Shown here piece by piece: positions 23,131 through 34,385 of a DNA stretch of 64,000 bases. Below the pieces are notes generated by a model. It had not been told where the DNA came from. It saw only the letters and a list, made by a program, of their open reading frames with translations, and ran no database searches. Every line of letters starts with the position of its first letter. Positions within the stretch are counted from its first letter, which is position 1. Source of the DNA: Patella vulgata (Eukaryota > Mollusca > Gastropoda > Patellidae); assembly GCF_932274485.2 (NCBI RefSeq), contig NC_065883.2:15994222-16058221 (forward strand). The letters run 5' to 3'. The position numbers were made by a program, and so were the translations under genes.

Positions 23131-23318
23131 GGTAATAGGTAGTACATGGCAACTAATTTCTCCATACTACTTTAAAACAATGCAACTGAGTTTTAAAAAG
23201 ATCAGAATGGACTAAAGAACAGTTGCAACTAAAGTATACGTCATATGACCACTTTTCAATCTGGGCTTCTAAAATATAAATTGTTTACCCCTGAAGGACA
23301 GACCAAAAAATAAATTTC

Positions 23319-23517
23319 CAGCATTAACCAATGAAAAGGTACACATGTACAGAATTTCCAATATTAACTAATGAAAAGGTACACATGTACAGATTTTCTA
23401 TCATTAACTAATGAAAAGGTACACATGTACAGATTTTCTAGCATTAACCAATGAAAAGGTACACATGTACAGATTTTCTAGCATTAACCAATGAAAAGGT
23501 ACACGTGTACAGATTTT
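23319..23517. repeat. Five-unit tandem repeat, exact 40-bp period
   Basis: CATTAACCAATGAAAAGGTA then CACATGTACAGATTTTCTAG recurs with the ATGAAAAGGT landmark at 23,331, 23,371, 23,411, 23,451 and 23,491. Each unit contains the palindrome GTACACATGTAC. Confidence 0.92.
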
Positions 23518-25443
23518 ATATACATTTTTATAAATTCTTCCAATTTTATAAGTTAGTTTACATTTATGCTTTTACATTATTAGCAATATGTACATTTACA
23601 TAAATTTGCGCTCATTGTTTTCTCTCCAATACCAATATCATAATTAAAAAATCATCAATTTCAAAACAGAGAAATCCCACAGAGTTAGGCAGACAAATAT
23701 AAAACAGGTACTGGTATATTCTAATCTACATGTACTTATGCAATCATTGAGTCAGATTCAATATAATTCATTGTGCAATGTTGTGTACCAGGACATCCAC
23801 TTTTTCGCGGAGATCAACTTTGTCCACATTCTGTTTTTCTTAAATAATATCTAAGAATTTTTTTCAAAGAATAAAACATACATATATATCAACTTTTAAG
23901 TGATCGTTCATATAAAACAGTATTTCTCCATCATTTTCAGTAGCATCAAACATATGTAACAAAACATGGATGTTAAACAAAACTTATCTTTTACAAGAAA
24001 AAACATCACAGTATGTTCTATATCCTGCAGTAAAGAAATTAGAAAAATATACATGTATATCTAACAAAGCCAGTAGCAAGAATATAAACATACACATTAG
24101 TTCTTTTTCATAATTCCGGAAAAGTATGACGTTTAAAACCACATTTCACTTCATTTCAGAATACAATAATACAAACTGAAATCACCAAGGCACACACAAT
24201 CTTTGTTAAAGTCCCACTGCATCATTTGCATTTTTTGCTAAAATAGCAAATTTGTCAATGCTTAATCCACACTAATGCGTACAAGTCCTCAGATTGATTA
24301 ATTAACATTTAATTAACAAATCAAAATACCAATGTTAGATAATCTTTCGGCTTAAGATTAAAACAGATTTAAAACAGGCCCATCAATTACGTTCACAGAC
24401 AACAAAATAGTGGCGGCTTATTACATGGCAATGAGACTTGAATATTCTGAAAAAGCAAGTTACTTCGCCAGAGAGAATATCAAATAAGTGATCATACAAC
24501 ACTAATATTAATTAGAATATTCAGGTTGGTTTTAAAAATTCAACCCAGGTTTGTACACATGACTACATCCCAAATTAATACTCCATACAAGATACATGTA
24601 TTTAAAGTGACATTGACAGAGACAATAAAAAAAATTAAAAACAAAAAAGCACAGCATAAGTTGATGTATCACTTATACCTAGGGCAGACGAGCGCATTTT
24701 TTCACATATTTAAAATCGCTTGAAAAACTTGCCTGTGTGCCCATTCACGGCAACGACAATCTGCTTGGCAAAACATTCACCCAACCGATCGCCGGTATCT
24801 AGCATGTTAGATATTTTCGGCCGAATGTTTTACACCAGCAATCGATGCGTTGGCAGAAGAATTAGTGATTCTTTGGTCAAACTTCAAGATTCGAGAGTTT
24901 TAATAGCAAATAAATAGCAGCTACCACAGCAAGCTTATGTTTTAGGAGATTCGCCATTTTGCACAAGTCATGTGATCGATGTAATTTACTCGCAGAGTGG
25001 CGTACACTTTTTGAGACGATCGCTATGTGTGCTAACACGTGATCGGCTGTAAGAAATTGCTGCCAAATGTCAATCGCTACAATCAGGTGAAAAAATACAC
25101 TTGGCTGCCCATAGCTATAGAAACCAGCCATATTTGTCCTGTAAGTTTGTGTTTTTTTAAGGAGTATGAACCCTGACAGAAAAAAATAAATTTATTGTTG
25201 CATAGACTGAAGATTTTGGATTGTATGCTTTTGAAATCTACATAAGGATAAAGTAAAGCTGTAGGTGTGAACTGTGGAATGGTAAAACAATGATGAACAC
25301 TAGAATATAAATACTTATACCATATCCATCTTATTCTGATACTTAACATGTCAGCCCTCAAAACCTAAAATATGCCAATATTACAACAAAATATTTCCAA
25401 TAATTTAAATAAATGTATCACAGTTCAAAGCGATATGACGTCC
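23518..25443. other. Intergenic DNA with a CpG-richer patch near 24.7-25.1 kb
   Basis: Most of it is AT-rich and featureless. Between 24,720 and 25,080 there are clustered CGATCG-type CpGs. On the minus strand AAAATGGCGAATCTCC (start codon at 24,960) opens a short frame (MANLLKHKLAVVAAIYLLLK and six more residues), and a second short frame starts MLDTGDRLGECFAKQIVVAV. This might be a promoter with a first exon of an unseen gene. I could not extend it by splicing, so no gene is called. Confidence 0.25.
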
Positions 25444-27096
25444 TTAATCTAAGTGTCTATTTTCACGATTTGCACCATTATTAGATCTCCAAGATGTAAA
25501 AGCTGCAAACATAAAAAGAAAGCTTATTCCTGCTAAGGAAAGGGTTGATATAGCATTAAAATATTGTTTATAGTTAAATCTAAGATACCACAGAGTACCA
25601 AGTAATAAACCAAATATGGGTATCATAAAGTTTCCAATATTTATATCATCCTCGGTATCGTAATTGTCTCTGGGTTCAGATCGCACATTTTGCGTCACCA
25701 AGCAATGAAGCACACTGTTATCTACTATATTACACGACTGAAGGGTTGAAGTTTCGTTTCTAAGATCTTGACCATTAAAAATTAATCGAACCAGTTTTTG
25801 CTGTGATAGTTCTTCTGAGAAATGTGTTCTGAAATAAAGAAAACAATTGTCTCAGTAGAATTATCAAGTTTACTTACAGTATCATTAAAATTGAGAAACT
25901 ACTTGCACAGTATGCCAAAGTAAAATTAATCCTTTGACAACCAGGGGGGTGGGGGGTAAGTGATATTTCACAAACGAAATGACTTCTGTCAGTACTATTA
26001 GAATTGAGAACCCACTTGCACAGTATGCCAAAGTAAAATGAATCCTTTGACAACCAGAGGGGTACAATGTAAGTGATATTTCACAAAAAAAAATGACTCC
26101 TGACATCATTGGTTATATCAGATTTCTCAAGAACACAGCTGATGTGATAGACAAAAAATCTATTTCCTAAATCTGGGTGATTTGATGGAAGCATTCTCCA
26201 CCTTTGCCTTTTTTGTTTTCATGACAACATCAAGAATACATACTGTACCTTCTAAAAAAACCAATAGTATCGAGAGGCCTGGCAAACACCAGTCTTTGTG
26301 TATCATTCAAATACTTCAGTCTTACTCGAATCTGAATACTATCTGTTTCTGCGTCCAGGGGTGGGGGCTGTTGTGTATCACTATTTCCATCACTTACAAC
26401 ATCACTAGATGCAGTGGGAACTGTAACTGGCATTTCTGGTGAAGTAGAATTCTTTACTTCTTTAGAGGATTCTCCAGTATTTTGAGACAGAGTAGCACTA
26501 TCAGATGGACCATTTTCAAAAAATGCCACTCTTCTTCTCCGTAATTCATTTTCTGCCAATTGTTGAGATTCTTGTGTATGTGAAGACGCCTCGGAACTAT
26601 TAGCTTCTTGAGATGGTGAACTGATAAATTGTTGAGATGACTCATTCCCTAAATTAACTGATGTAACAATTTCAGACTCAATGTTGTCTTCATCCTCCTC
26701 ACTATTTTCTGTTTCATCACCTTCTTCTTCATCATCATCATCATCATCCAAAACCGACGTATCTAGTCCTAGAGCCGCATTCACATTATCAAGAGCAGTA
26801 TTGACTACATCGCCTAACGAACTACCATCACTGTTATCTACATGAACTATATTTTCATTTGCATTAAGTTCTTCATTATTAACATTTTCTTCAACATGTT
26901 CACCTACATTTTGACTAGGGTTTGCTGTCTGTCTGTTATTTCTGTTAGCTCTTTGAGAAAGTTCTACAATAATCACACTAAAGAAAGGGATATCAGATGT
27001 GTGGGTCGAAAACCAGGCCAATAACCCTACGATTAAAACTACTAATATACCAATTACTATTGTTACTTCATCTCCTAGTCCTTCAATGAGAGGCAT
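25444..27096 (-). CDS. TMUB: Transmembrane and ubiquitin-like domain protein (TMUB1/TMUB2 co-orthologue), 2 coding exons, complete
   Basis: Exons 27096-26249 and 25828-25444 join in phase to give 410 aa. The N terminus MPLIEGLGDEVTIV..LAWFSTHT matches vertebrate TMUB (TLIEGVGDEV..LAWVSTHT) and contains TM1 at about 11-30. A long acidic, Ser/Asn-rich linker follows (poly-Asp/Glu around 115-145). A ubiquitin-like domain spans about 254-331 (VRLKYLNDTQ, RPLDTIG, RLIFNGQDL, VLHCLV). Two C-terminal membrane spans lie at about 346-367 and 375-395 (IGNFMIPIFGLLLGTLWYLR, FNAISTLSLAGISF). In vertebrates TMUB1/2 act at the ER in membrane-protein quality control with ERAD ligases, so that role is inferred here. 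The linker makes it longer than human TMUB1 (246 aa). It is divergent (head to head) with ATPSCKMT. Confidence 0.93.
25880..26105. repeat. 113-bp tandem duplication in the TMUB intron
   Basis: ACTTGCACAGTATGCCAAAG occurs at 25,901 and again at 26,014. The two flanking units (ATTGAGAA..AGTGATATTTCACAAA) are about 90% alike, one carrying a G-rich GGGGGGTGGGGGG insert. Confidence 0.85.
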
Positions 27097-27979
27097 TTCT
27101 TTGCTTTTATAGTTTTATCCCCAATTCAGCTCTAATCTGCAATTCAATTATTATATTTTTATGATAATTTTATACACAACAATGGAATGCAAATATAGGA
27201 ATCAAAGAGATCTATTTTAGTACTAGTACAGTAGTAAGTGGCAGCAGAACAGGCTTTTTGCCAACTTGATAATATAATCAAGTGATTATAACTAATAGTA
27301 ATTGTATTTATTATATAAATTCAAAAATATGAGGTGCTTAAATGTACAACAAAATACATAATTAATAATAGGCCTAGCCCCATGGGCGTATGGCTAATGA
27401 TAAAATATAGTAGATCTATCTACCGCCGTACCGAGTAATGATACTGATAGTGATAGTATTATAATACGTATGTAAACTACAACTTAGTTAATGATGACCA
27501 ACCAGAGGCATGGATACAAGCTTTTAAAGGAATGTGGACTGTAAATTTTATTATATCCTGGTACATATTTATATTACCGTGTTATGTTACGTACGTTTTT
27601 TGACATAAAATTTTTACGTGTTCTTAGGTCGCCATGTTCCCGGAAGTTATGATCTGTCAAGGGAAATAACTCCCGTTTCGTTGTTTCAAGCAAGCATTTT
27701 TTGCTCAGTGTTAAAAACATTCCCTATTTAGCACCGACTTGGTAATAAAATTATCGCTTATGATGTATTAATTTGTTTGTTTTTTTTTGTTTTGTTTTTT
27801 TTTCTTCAAATTAGTATTTCGTTTCGTGTGAAATTCCGACCATTCAATCATTTGAATGAAACCGGATGTTTGGCCTTCTTTTGTTTTGTTTCCCTGCAAA
27901 TTGTTATTATTCACGTATTTTTGTCAAGTTGGCATTGCAATGTCATTTAAAGCAGAGACTTTGACTAATTCATCATAAA
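27097..27979. promoter_or_regulatory. Shared upstream region of the head-to-head TMUB and ATPSCKMT genes
   Basis: The two start codons point away from each other across 883 bases. The segment is AT-rich with T-tracts near 27,780-27,800. The segmental duplication starts inside it at 27,650, so copy B of ATPSCKMT has only the proximal 329 bases. No specific promoter motif is claimed. Confidence 0.45.
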
Positions 27980-30900
27980 ATGACACACGATTCCCAAACT
28001 GGCATTTCCGTTTTAGAGGAAGATGATATTTTATCTAGTAAAAATAAAACCAACAATGTCAATAAACCAGAACTTACCAAAAGAGGGGTGATTTTAATAT
28101 TAGGAACGTTTGGGGGATTATTTGCAGGAATTTATGCTGTTGCTACTCCATTTGTTTCACCAGCATTGAGAAGAATATGTCTACCATTTGTTCCAGCTAC
28201 TCCTCTTCAAATTCAAAATGTTTTTACGGCATTAACTAAACGAACTGGATCATTGATTGATATAGGAAGTGGAGATGGTAGAATTGTAATTTAAATTCAT
28301 ATTATTATAATAATATTGTATTTTTATGATCATAGTATCACTGAGAAATTTTGAAAGATGCATCCCTTCCTGCATTTTTTTAATTTCAAATTTGTTTCAT
28401 TTGTCAGACAGCATTAGTCTTGTTGAATTCATTCTGATACATATTAAATGCTTCAAATATATTTTTATATCCATAGTATAGCAGGCTACTGATGATCCCA
28501 ATATCTGTCTACCGGTAATGAGCCAATAAGTCTCTGCCATAGATAATTTTACAGTGCCGGGTCTGTAGACATCTTGATATAGCTACCTATACTAGTCCCA
28601 TTTTATTGAAGAAAATGATAAAGTTGTAATAAAAAACATTTGCACTTTGATCCACCCAGCATAATATATGTGACATTCACCCTGCACTCTGCTAATTGAT
28701 TATATTCCATTTTTTTTCATGTCATTTGCCAGAAGTACAATAAGCTTTTTCATGGCGAACCATTGCATTTGCCCTCGGCTTTCTGTTCCTTGTCACAAAA
28801 ACTTGATACACAGAGTAAGAACATGGGTTTCCAGGACATTTAGTAAACCTATTGGAAACAGCAGGCAAATACAATGACATCATCTTTTGAATATACATAA
28901 AATTAGAATTATAGATTATAAAATATTCAATTATAACCTTTTGATCTTTCAATTAATTTTTTTTTGCAGGTTTTAGATGCAGCACGACAAGGATTTAAAT
29001 CAAGTGGAGTTGAATTAAACTACTGGTTAGTTTTGTACTCAAAATATACAGCATGGAAAAATGGTCTTTCTCCACAAGTATCTTTTTTCAGGAAGGATTT
29101 ATGGAAGGTAATACATGCTTGATTACCTTTTTAGCACTAGATCTTGAGCTCTTTAGACTGCCCAGTCACTTGCTTAGCTTTCGCGCCAACAAGAACTAGT
29201 AAACGGTCTTATACATGTAAAACAGAAATCTGGTCACATATATCTGGCAATCTGAGGAACAGCAGTTTTACACTGTTTTGTTCTGTGTCCAGGGACGTAC
29301 CAGTATTAATTTTTTTCAAGGGACTGGGGTAGTTAACATTTACAAGTACTAAAGGACAATATTGCTGTCCACAATTTGGAATTGTTCTTTAGATTGCAGG
29401 TCTAAAAATTAAATTACATATTTAGTATAAAGTGTGTGTGAATTTCAATCTTGGTACTGCACCATTAACTTGTGGAAGAGGATGGTTAATTAATTATTCC
29501 AAATGGTAATTTAGTGTTTTCTTCTGTATTTAATATTTAAAAGGATCAGAATTTGTGACAAATTGGCTTGAGGTGAAAAATATATATTTCTAACTTTTTC
29601 TATTTTCAGACATCTCTGTCTCAGTATGATAATGTTGTTATTTTCGGTGTGGAACAGATGGTAAGTCCAGTCATTCTGCTTGGAATAGATCAGAAGTATA
29701 TTCTTAATAGAATGAGGAAAAACAGGTGAAATGCCGAACCCAATACAATTAGTTGTAGTTCATATCATTAAACAAACATTATGCAAGAGCTAAATCTGCT
29801 TATTGTAGGTTCTTTCTTTAGGCCTGAAATGTTATCTAAATTATTAATTAGACATTAATTAACCTATCCAGACCATAATCAACTCTAGATGGCATCGCTA
29901 GCCTGCGATTTTAAGTGGATTGTGAGCCGATTTACTGCATAACTTTCTTTCTCGATTAAACGATTAAATGGATAATCGAGACTATGCTGCTTATCGTACT
30001 GATTTTTGTAATGATGACCGAGGCTAGGCAGAAATTTCATTCGCCTAGTTATCGGTTCATAGTGGATCAATTTGAATGAAATTTTCAGCAAATCTAGTTT
30101 TTAATTATTATAGTGAGAACTGCCAACTCGTTATTGAATCTCCCATAATGTATCTTTCAATTGCTTGCAGAAAAGGCTTTTTAGCAGTAAGAGAAAACTC
30201 TATGATCTTAAGAAAAGTGACAAGATGAAATCATTTGTGAGGAAATGACTCGGATCATTCAATCTCACAATCCTCACCCCATTTCTAAATATAAATGGTG
30301 TTTGTTAAGCATATCCGCAATATCACCCATGGCCCAACAGTTCCTGATTAATGCTAATTTATTACTACTTCAACATTCTTGGGAGGATCACGGTGGGTAA
30401 GACGCTGGTTCACTAACCTGGAGGTCGGGTGTTCGATCCCTGCATTGGCTGAGAAAGTTCATCCAGATTTTCCGAGGTGGTTCTCCCTTGTCAGTGATAC
30501 AGGATGGAGGGCCTGACAAGGACAGCTGTCTAGTCATTCGGATGGCATGCACGTAAAAGATCCCTTGACAGATGGAATTCGATATAAGAGTAGGCTGTAG
30601 TGCCTCTGTCCAGGCAAAATTTCCCTCATAGTACACTGTATGGCATATGCCTGTCTTCATTAGCCCAGTCGGAGCAGAACAGTAGAACGTTAATCCCCAT
30701 TTCATTTCAACACTTCTGTGGCTGGGGAAAGCTATTGATAGTGATTTATATCTGTATTAAGCAATTAATATGAAGGGTCTAGCTAAATGCACAGTAGGTT
30801 AAAAGCAGATTATCTGACAAAAAGCTTTAAACCCAAAGAGAAACTAAACCAAGGTACTGTTTATTTTCCAGATGTCAAAGCTAGAGGAGAAATTAGACAA

Positions 30901-31054
30901 AGAACTGGTAGAAGGAAGACATGTTGTGGCATGTAGATTTCCATTTCCAACATGGCAACCCGCGAAAACAATAGGAAGTGGTGTTGATACAGTTTGGTTG
31001 TATATAAAAGGAAGAGAAAAACTTTGTAAAGATAACCATAATAATCCAGTCTGA
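27980..31054 (+). CDS. ATPSCKMT: ATP synthase c-subunit lysine methyltransferase (FAM173B), copy A, 4 exons, complete
   Basis: Exons 27980-28285, 28970-29107, 29610-29660 and 30872-31054, all phase 0, encode 225 aa. The family enzyme sits in the mitochondrial inner membrane and trimethylates the conserved lysine of the ATP synthase c-ring subunit using SAM. Visible: an N-terminal membrane segment at about 36-57 (RGVILILGTFGGLFAGIYAV), the family block ATPFVSPALRRICLPFVPAT, SAM motif I DIGSGDGR at 94-101, GVELNYWL, NVVIFGVEQM and VACRFPFPTWQP. Human FAM173B shares these blocks in order. The first SAM loop and the donor at ATT|GTAATT place the exon 1/2 border inside motif I's strand, as expected. 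Intron 3 holds a MITE and a SINE. It is tail to tail with RPE. A second intact copy lies at 49.2-52.3 kb. Confidence 0.95.
29768..30160 (+). mobile_element. TTAA MITE, short subfamily, in ATPSCKMT intron 3 (copy A)
   Basis: Left TTAAACAAACATTATGCAAG and right TCCCATAATGTATCTTTCAA ends are present. The same insertion is in copy B, so it predates the duplication. Confidence 0.8.
30379..30709 (+). mobile_element. SINE-A in ATPSCKMT intron 3 (copy A), box A partly deleted
   Basis: It runs from GGATCACGGTGGGTAAGACG through GTGTTCGATCCC to AACGTTAATCCCCATTTCAT. Relative to copy B it lacks 10 bases (GCTAAGTGGG) in the tRNA-like box A. Similar CAACATTCT/CAACACTTCT flanks suggest the target duplication. 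Confidence 0.8.
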
Positions 31055-32737
31055 TATTTATTAAAAATGTTTTGAAGTGATGTTATTTTTATTATCAGAC
31101 TATTTGAGGGTCAGTGTGTTTAAGAAAGAATGGCTCTTTCCTACATGTGATGAAATAGATGACAGTGTGTTAACCCTGTAATGCAATTTGTTACACAAAA
31201 ATAGTGTTCTTTAATGCAAAGAATTAGAGCACAAAAGTGAAGCCAACAGTAATGGTTCTTTCCTACATGTGATGAAATAGATGACAGTGTGTGCCATGAA
31301 CCCTGTAACACAATTTTTTACACCAAAATAGTGTTCTTTAATGCAAAGAATTAGAGGACAAAAGTGAAGCCAACGGTAAGATGTTCATGGTGAGATACAT
31401 ACAGACAACATTAATCGGGAATATCCATGAGTTAGACTATATTATATTTGGATGATATACTTCATGTAATTGATCTTGCAATAGTGAAGTGTTAAAAAGT
31501 TACCCTTTTACATTGCAGATGACAGCATTAAATTAAAACATAGAATAATAAAAGGATTTTATTTTCAGATACATGTTTGGTGTTCCTTTGTAATTTGTAT
31601 GACTCTTCTCTTTTAACTTAAATTAATAATACTTAGTATCAAAATAATAAAATAAGCATTAAATATCTTTGCATTAAAAAAATATATCAATAAATTGTGT
31701 TTAGATTTATACATGTACTGGCCTGGAAATAACGGTTTTAGATGTACCCAACAAAATGTCGGGCACTAATGAAATTGTAGCTGACATTTTCATCTTAGTG
31801 CCGGACATATTATATTAATAATATCAATAACAAAGACAAATCAGTGCCGGACAAAATAACAGGCGCCAGAGGTTTAGTGCCTGACAAAGCCTGAATCTGT
31901 GCCTGACAAAGTCTGTGACAGGTGCCTTATTTCCAGCCTTGCACATGTAATTAAATGTACCCTTTATAACCTCTACATTATTTGCAAGCTGTAGGAGGGA
32001 AATTGAGACTATATCATTATGATTACCCTTCTTCAGATAAATATACATCACTTATGTTCTACTAAAGACATTTAAAAAATTTAAGACAGGTCAAAAAAGA
32101 AACTAATATCATAAAACAAAGAAAGATCTCTCAACCCAATCCCAAACAGATTTGCACCCAGAGACTAGTTGAGTTCTTTAAATCAAAAATACAATCAAAA
32201 GTTATGTACTTACTCCAAAACTATGTAAGGTAATGTTAAATAGAAATAATATGAAATCAATGGCATACAGAAGAGAATATCTGGCTTTAATTTATATTTT
32301 TAAATAAACATTATCAGATTGCCAGTATTAACAGTTCACACTAAAATACACATATGTGACCAGCTCTGGCTAAATAAAAGACACATTCTGTACATGTATC
32401 ACCCTTATTTTAGATATGCAACAAAACCAAATCTATTTGGTGAACACTTGCTTTTTTGTTGGCCATTGTCTTGATATCTTTATTTCAGTAATTTACAATT
32501 GCTTTTTTTTTCTAAAAATGAATATCATTTTAGATATCTCTGGCATTGTGTAAGATAATGCACATGTCTTTGGATACAGAAGTTAAATTTATAAATACAT
32601 GTACCAGTAGCTGTGTTTTAAAATTTTACCAATGTGTCTCATTAGGTCATGTAGCCAGTCGTATTTAATTAAAATAATAAAATAAAGACCCCATTTATAT
32701 GATGATAAGCTAATGAATATTTTTATATAATCAAAGA
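31055..32737. other. Convergent intergenic space between ATPSCKMT and RPE, copy A
   Basis: At 31,129-31,376 there is a two-unit tandem duplication of period 122 (GGCTCTTTCCTACATGTGAT). AATAAA at about 31,548 is a candidate poly(A) signal. The segment 31,601-32,203 has no counterpart in copy B, which joins directly at TTTGTAT|GTATGTACTT. The extra segment has no inverted ends or open frame. Confidence 0.6.
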
Positions 32738-33245
32738 TTAAAGGAGCTAAGTCGCTAATATTTGGGACCTAGAAATTGACACAAATGGGTCGCAACGCAT
32801 ACAATAATGTAATATGAAAGCATATAAATTGATTTACATTCAATCGTTTCTGTAATTTCTAATCAGTTAGTTTCGGCGAAATACACCTGTATTCTCAATC
32901 GAATTTCAATCTCTAGCGTCTGGTTATTCCAGTCTACATCGATAGTATTTATTGGGCATGCTCTCCAGATAAGAATATAACGTCACCGTTTGACATGACT
33001 TGTGGAATATGCCTAGCCTCGTTTTTCTAGTACCTTCTTACAAATAGTGCTGAAACACATTATGGTACACGATTCGTGTACCAATTGTAAAATGTTTATT
33101 TTGTCTTAATTATTGGATATCAGAAGGCCATTTTTTCCCGGTAAGATCACAACATCAATGTTGATTTAAACCGACAAATAAATCGTGTTTTCAATATCGA
33201 AGATTTTGGATGATATTGAGTTAGAGACTTAGCTACTTTAATTAA
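32738..33245. mobile_element. TIR-bounded MITE of about 505 bp, TTAA context (copy A)
   Basis: Left TTAAAGGAGCTAAGTCGCTA and the inverse of right TTAGAGACTTAGCTACTTTA match over about 24 of 26 bases. There is no coding frame. The same element is at about 53,376-53,883. Confidence 0.65.
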
Positions 33246-33520
33246 AGTATATTAGTATAGTATATATATTAAATGTAATAGAACTATTGAGATCATTTGA
33301 CATAAAATATTTCATAGAAATATATACAGACAGCTCAGTCTCAACCAGAATAAATGATGGTAAATTACAAATGCTAAGACCAAAATGTTTTTCAGAAAAT
33401 CATGCTAATCTAACTGTAATACAATGTGCATCTCAATTCATACTTCTCAATAGGATAAAATATAATAGTGTAAAAGGAGGATTGTAGTTTCCTGAACAGT
33501 CAAGAACGACCATCAACGTT

Positions 33521-34243
33521 GATATATACTCTTCAAAAAAAAAAGTAGGGGATATTGAAATGCAAATACCTATGCAGGTTGTGATATGATAAATAGTCAT
33601 GGATACTTGACATGCTTTGAGAGTATGTTCACAGATGAAGAACTTATCGCCCCAACAGAACCACTGAGCTGCACATGCGACACGCAATAGCGCCGTACAC
33701 GTGGGAGGGGTTCATTGTCAAATTTGACACTTCAAGGAAGGGTTGATAAAAACTGCCGTGTGCTGGTTTATCTATCCATGTTAGCATTCCTATCGGTTCT
33801 TGCATAAGATTTACTGTTTAGCGTATCTTTGTTTTAGTGTGTTACGTTTATTTTCATCGTGAGACGTGTTTGTCAACGTCAACCGACAACACTGCAAGAA
33901 TTGCCTGTGACACTGCAAGGGGAGTGGGTCAGATTGCCCCAAATCGTGATTGGACGGTTGATTAGGAGCATGCCACGACGAATTACTGAATGTCTGAGGA
34001 TTGGTGGATCTATTACTCATTATTAAGACAAAAATCAAAAACGTCCATTTTCACTTTTGACGGTGTATGTCGTTCTTTGCGAGTGAAATGGGGCCGTCAG
34101 ATAAGCCGCCCATATGAACTGTTTATGTTTATGTGTAGGCAATTGGCCTGTTAATAACATACACTGGTTACCTCTAATAAAAACAGCAGTGCATTTCCGC
34201 ATTGTTTCTGAATATCCCCTACTTTTTCTGAAGAGTATATATC
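33521..34243. mobile_element. DNA-element relic with about 35-bp inverted ends, 3' of RPE (copy A)
   Basis: TGATATATACTCTTCAAAAA then AAGTAGGGGATATT at the left is repeated in inverse at the right (AATATCCCCTACTTTTTCTG, AAGAGTATATATC). The TA-rich flanks fit a TA-targeting (Tc1/mariner-like) transposon, but no transposase domain is readable in the 650-bp interior. It ends about 140 bases downstream of the RPE stop codon. Confidence 0.7.
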
Positions 34244-34385
34244 ATCAAAGATCTTTTGCCATTTAAATAATAAAATGAGAGCAATAAAGATTATGTCATA
34301 GCTGTCAAAATTTTTAAAAACTTTCATCCATATCAAAATGGCTCTTGGAAGATAATTTTGAAGCTGAACTATGGTATTGTTCGAG

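Noticed and set aside
23319-23517. CRISPR-like regular array
   Set aside because: The units are directly adjacent with no unique spacers, and the genome is eukaryotic. It is a simple tandem repeat.
24877-25131. Small membrane protein on the minus strand (84 residues)
   Set aside because: The frame has hydrophobic stretches and a good start context at an internal Met (24,960), but I found no conserved motif and no splice-supported extension. Kept only as a CpG-richer region.
33811-34038. 75-residue minus-strand frame as a gene of its own
   Set aside because: It lies inside the TIR-bounded element downstream of RPE and lacks any transposase motif. Both copies keep it only because the whole block is duplicated.
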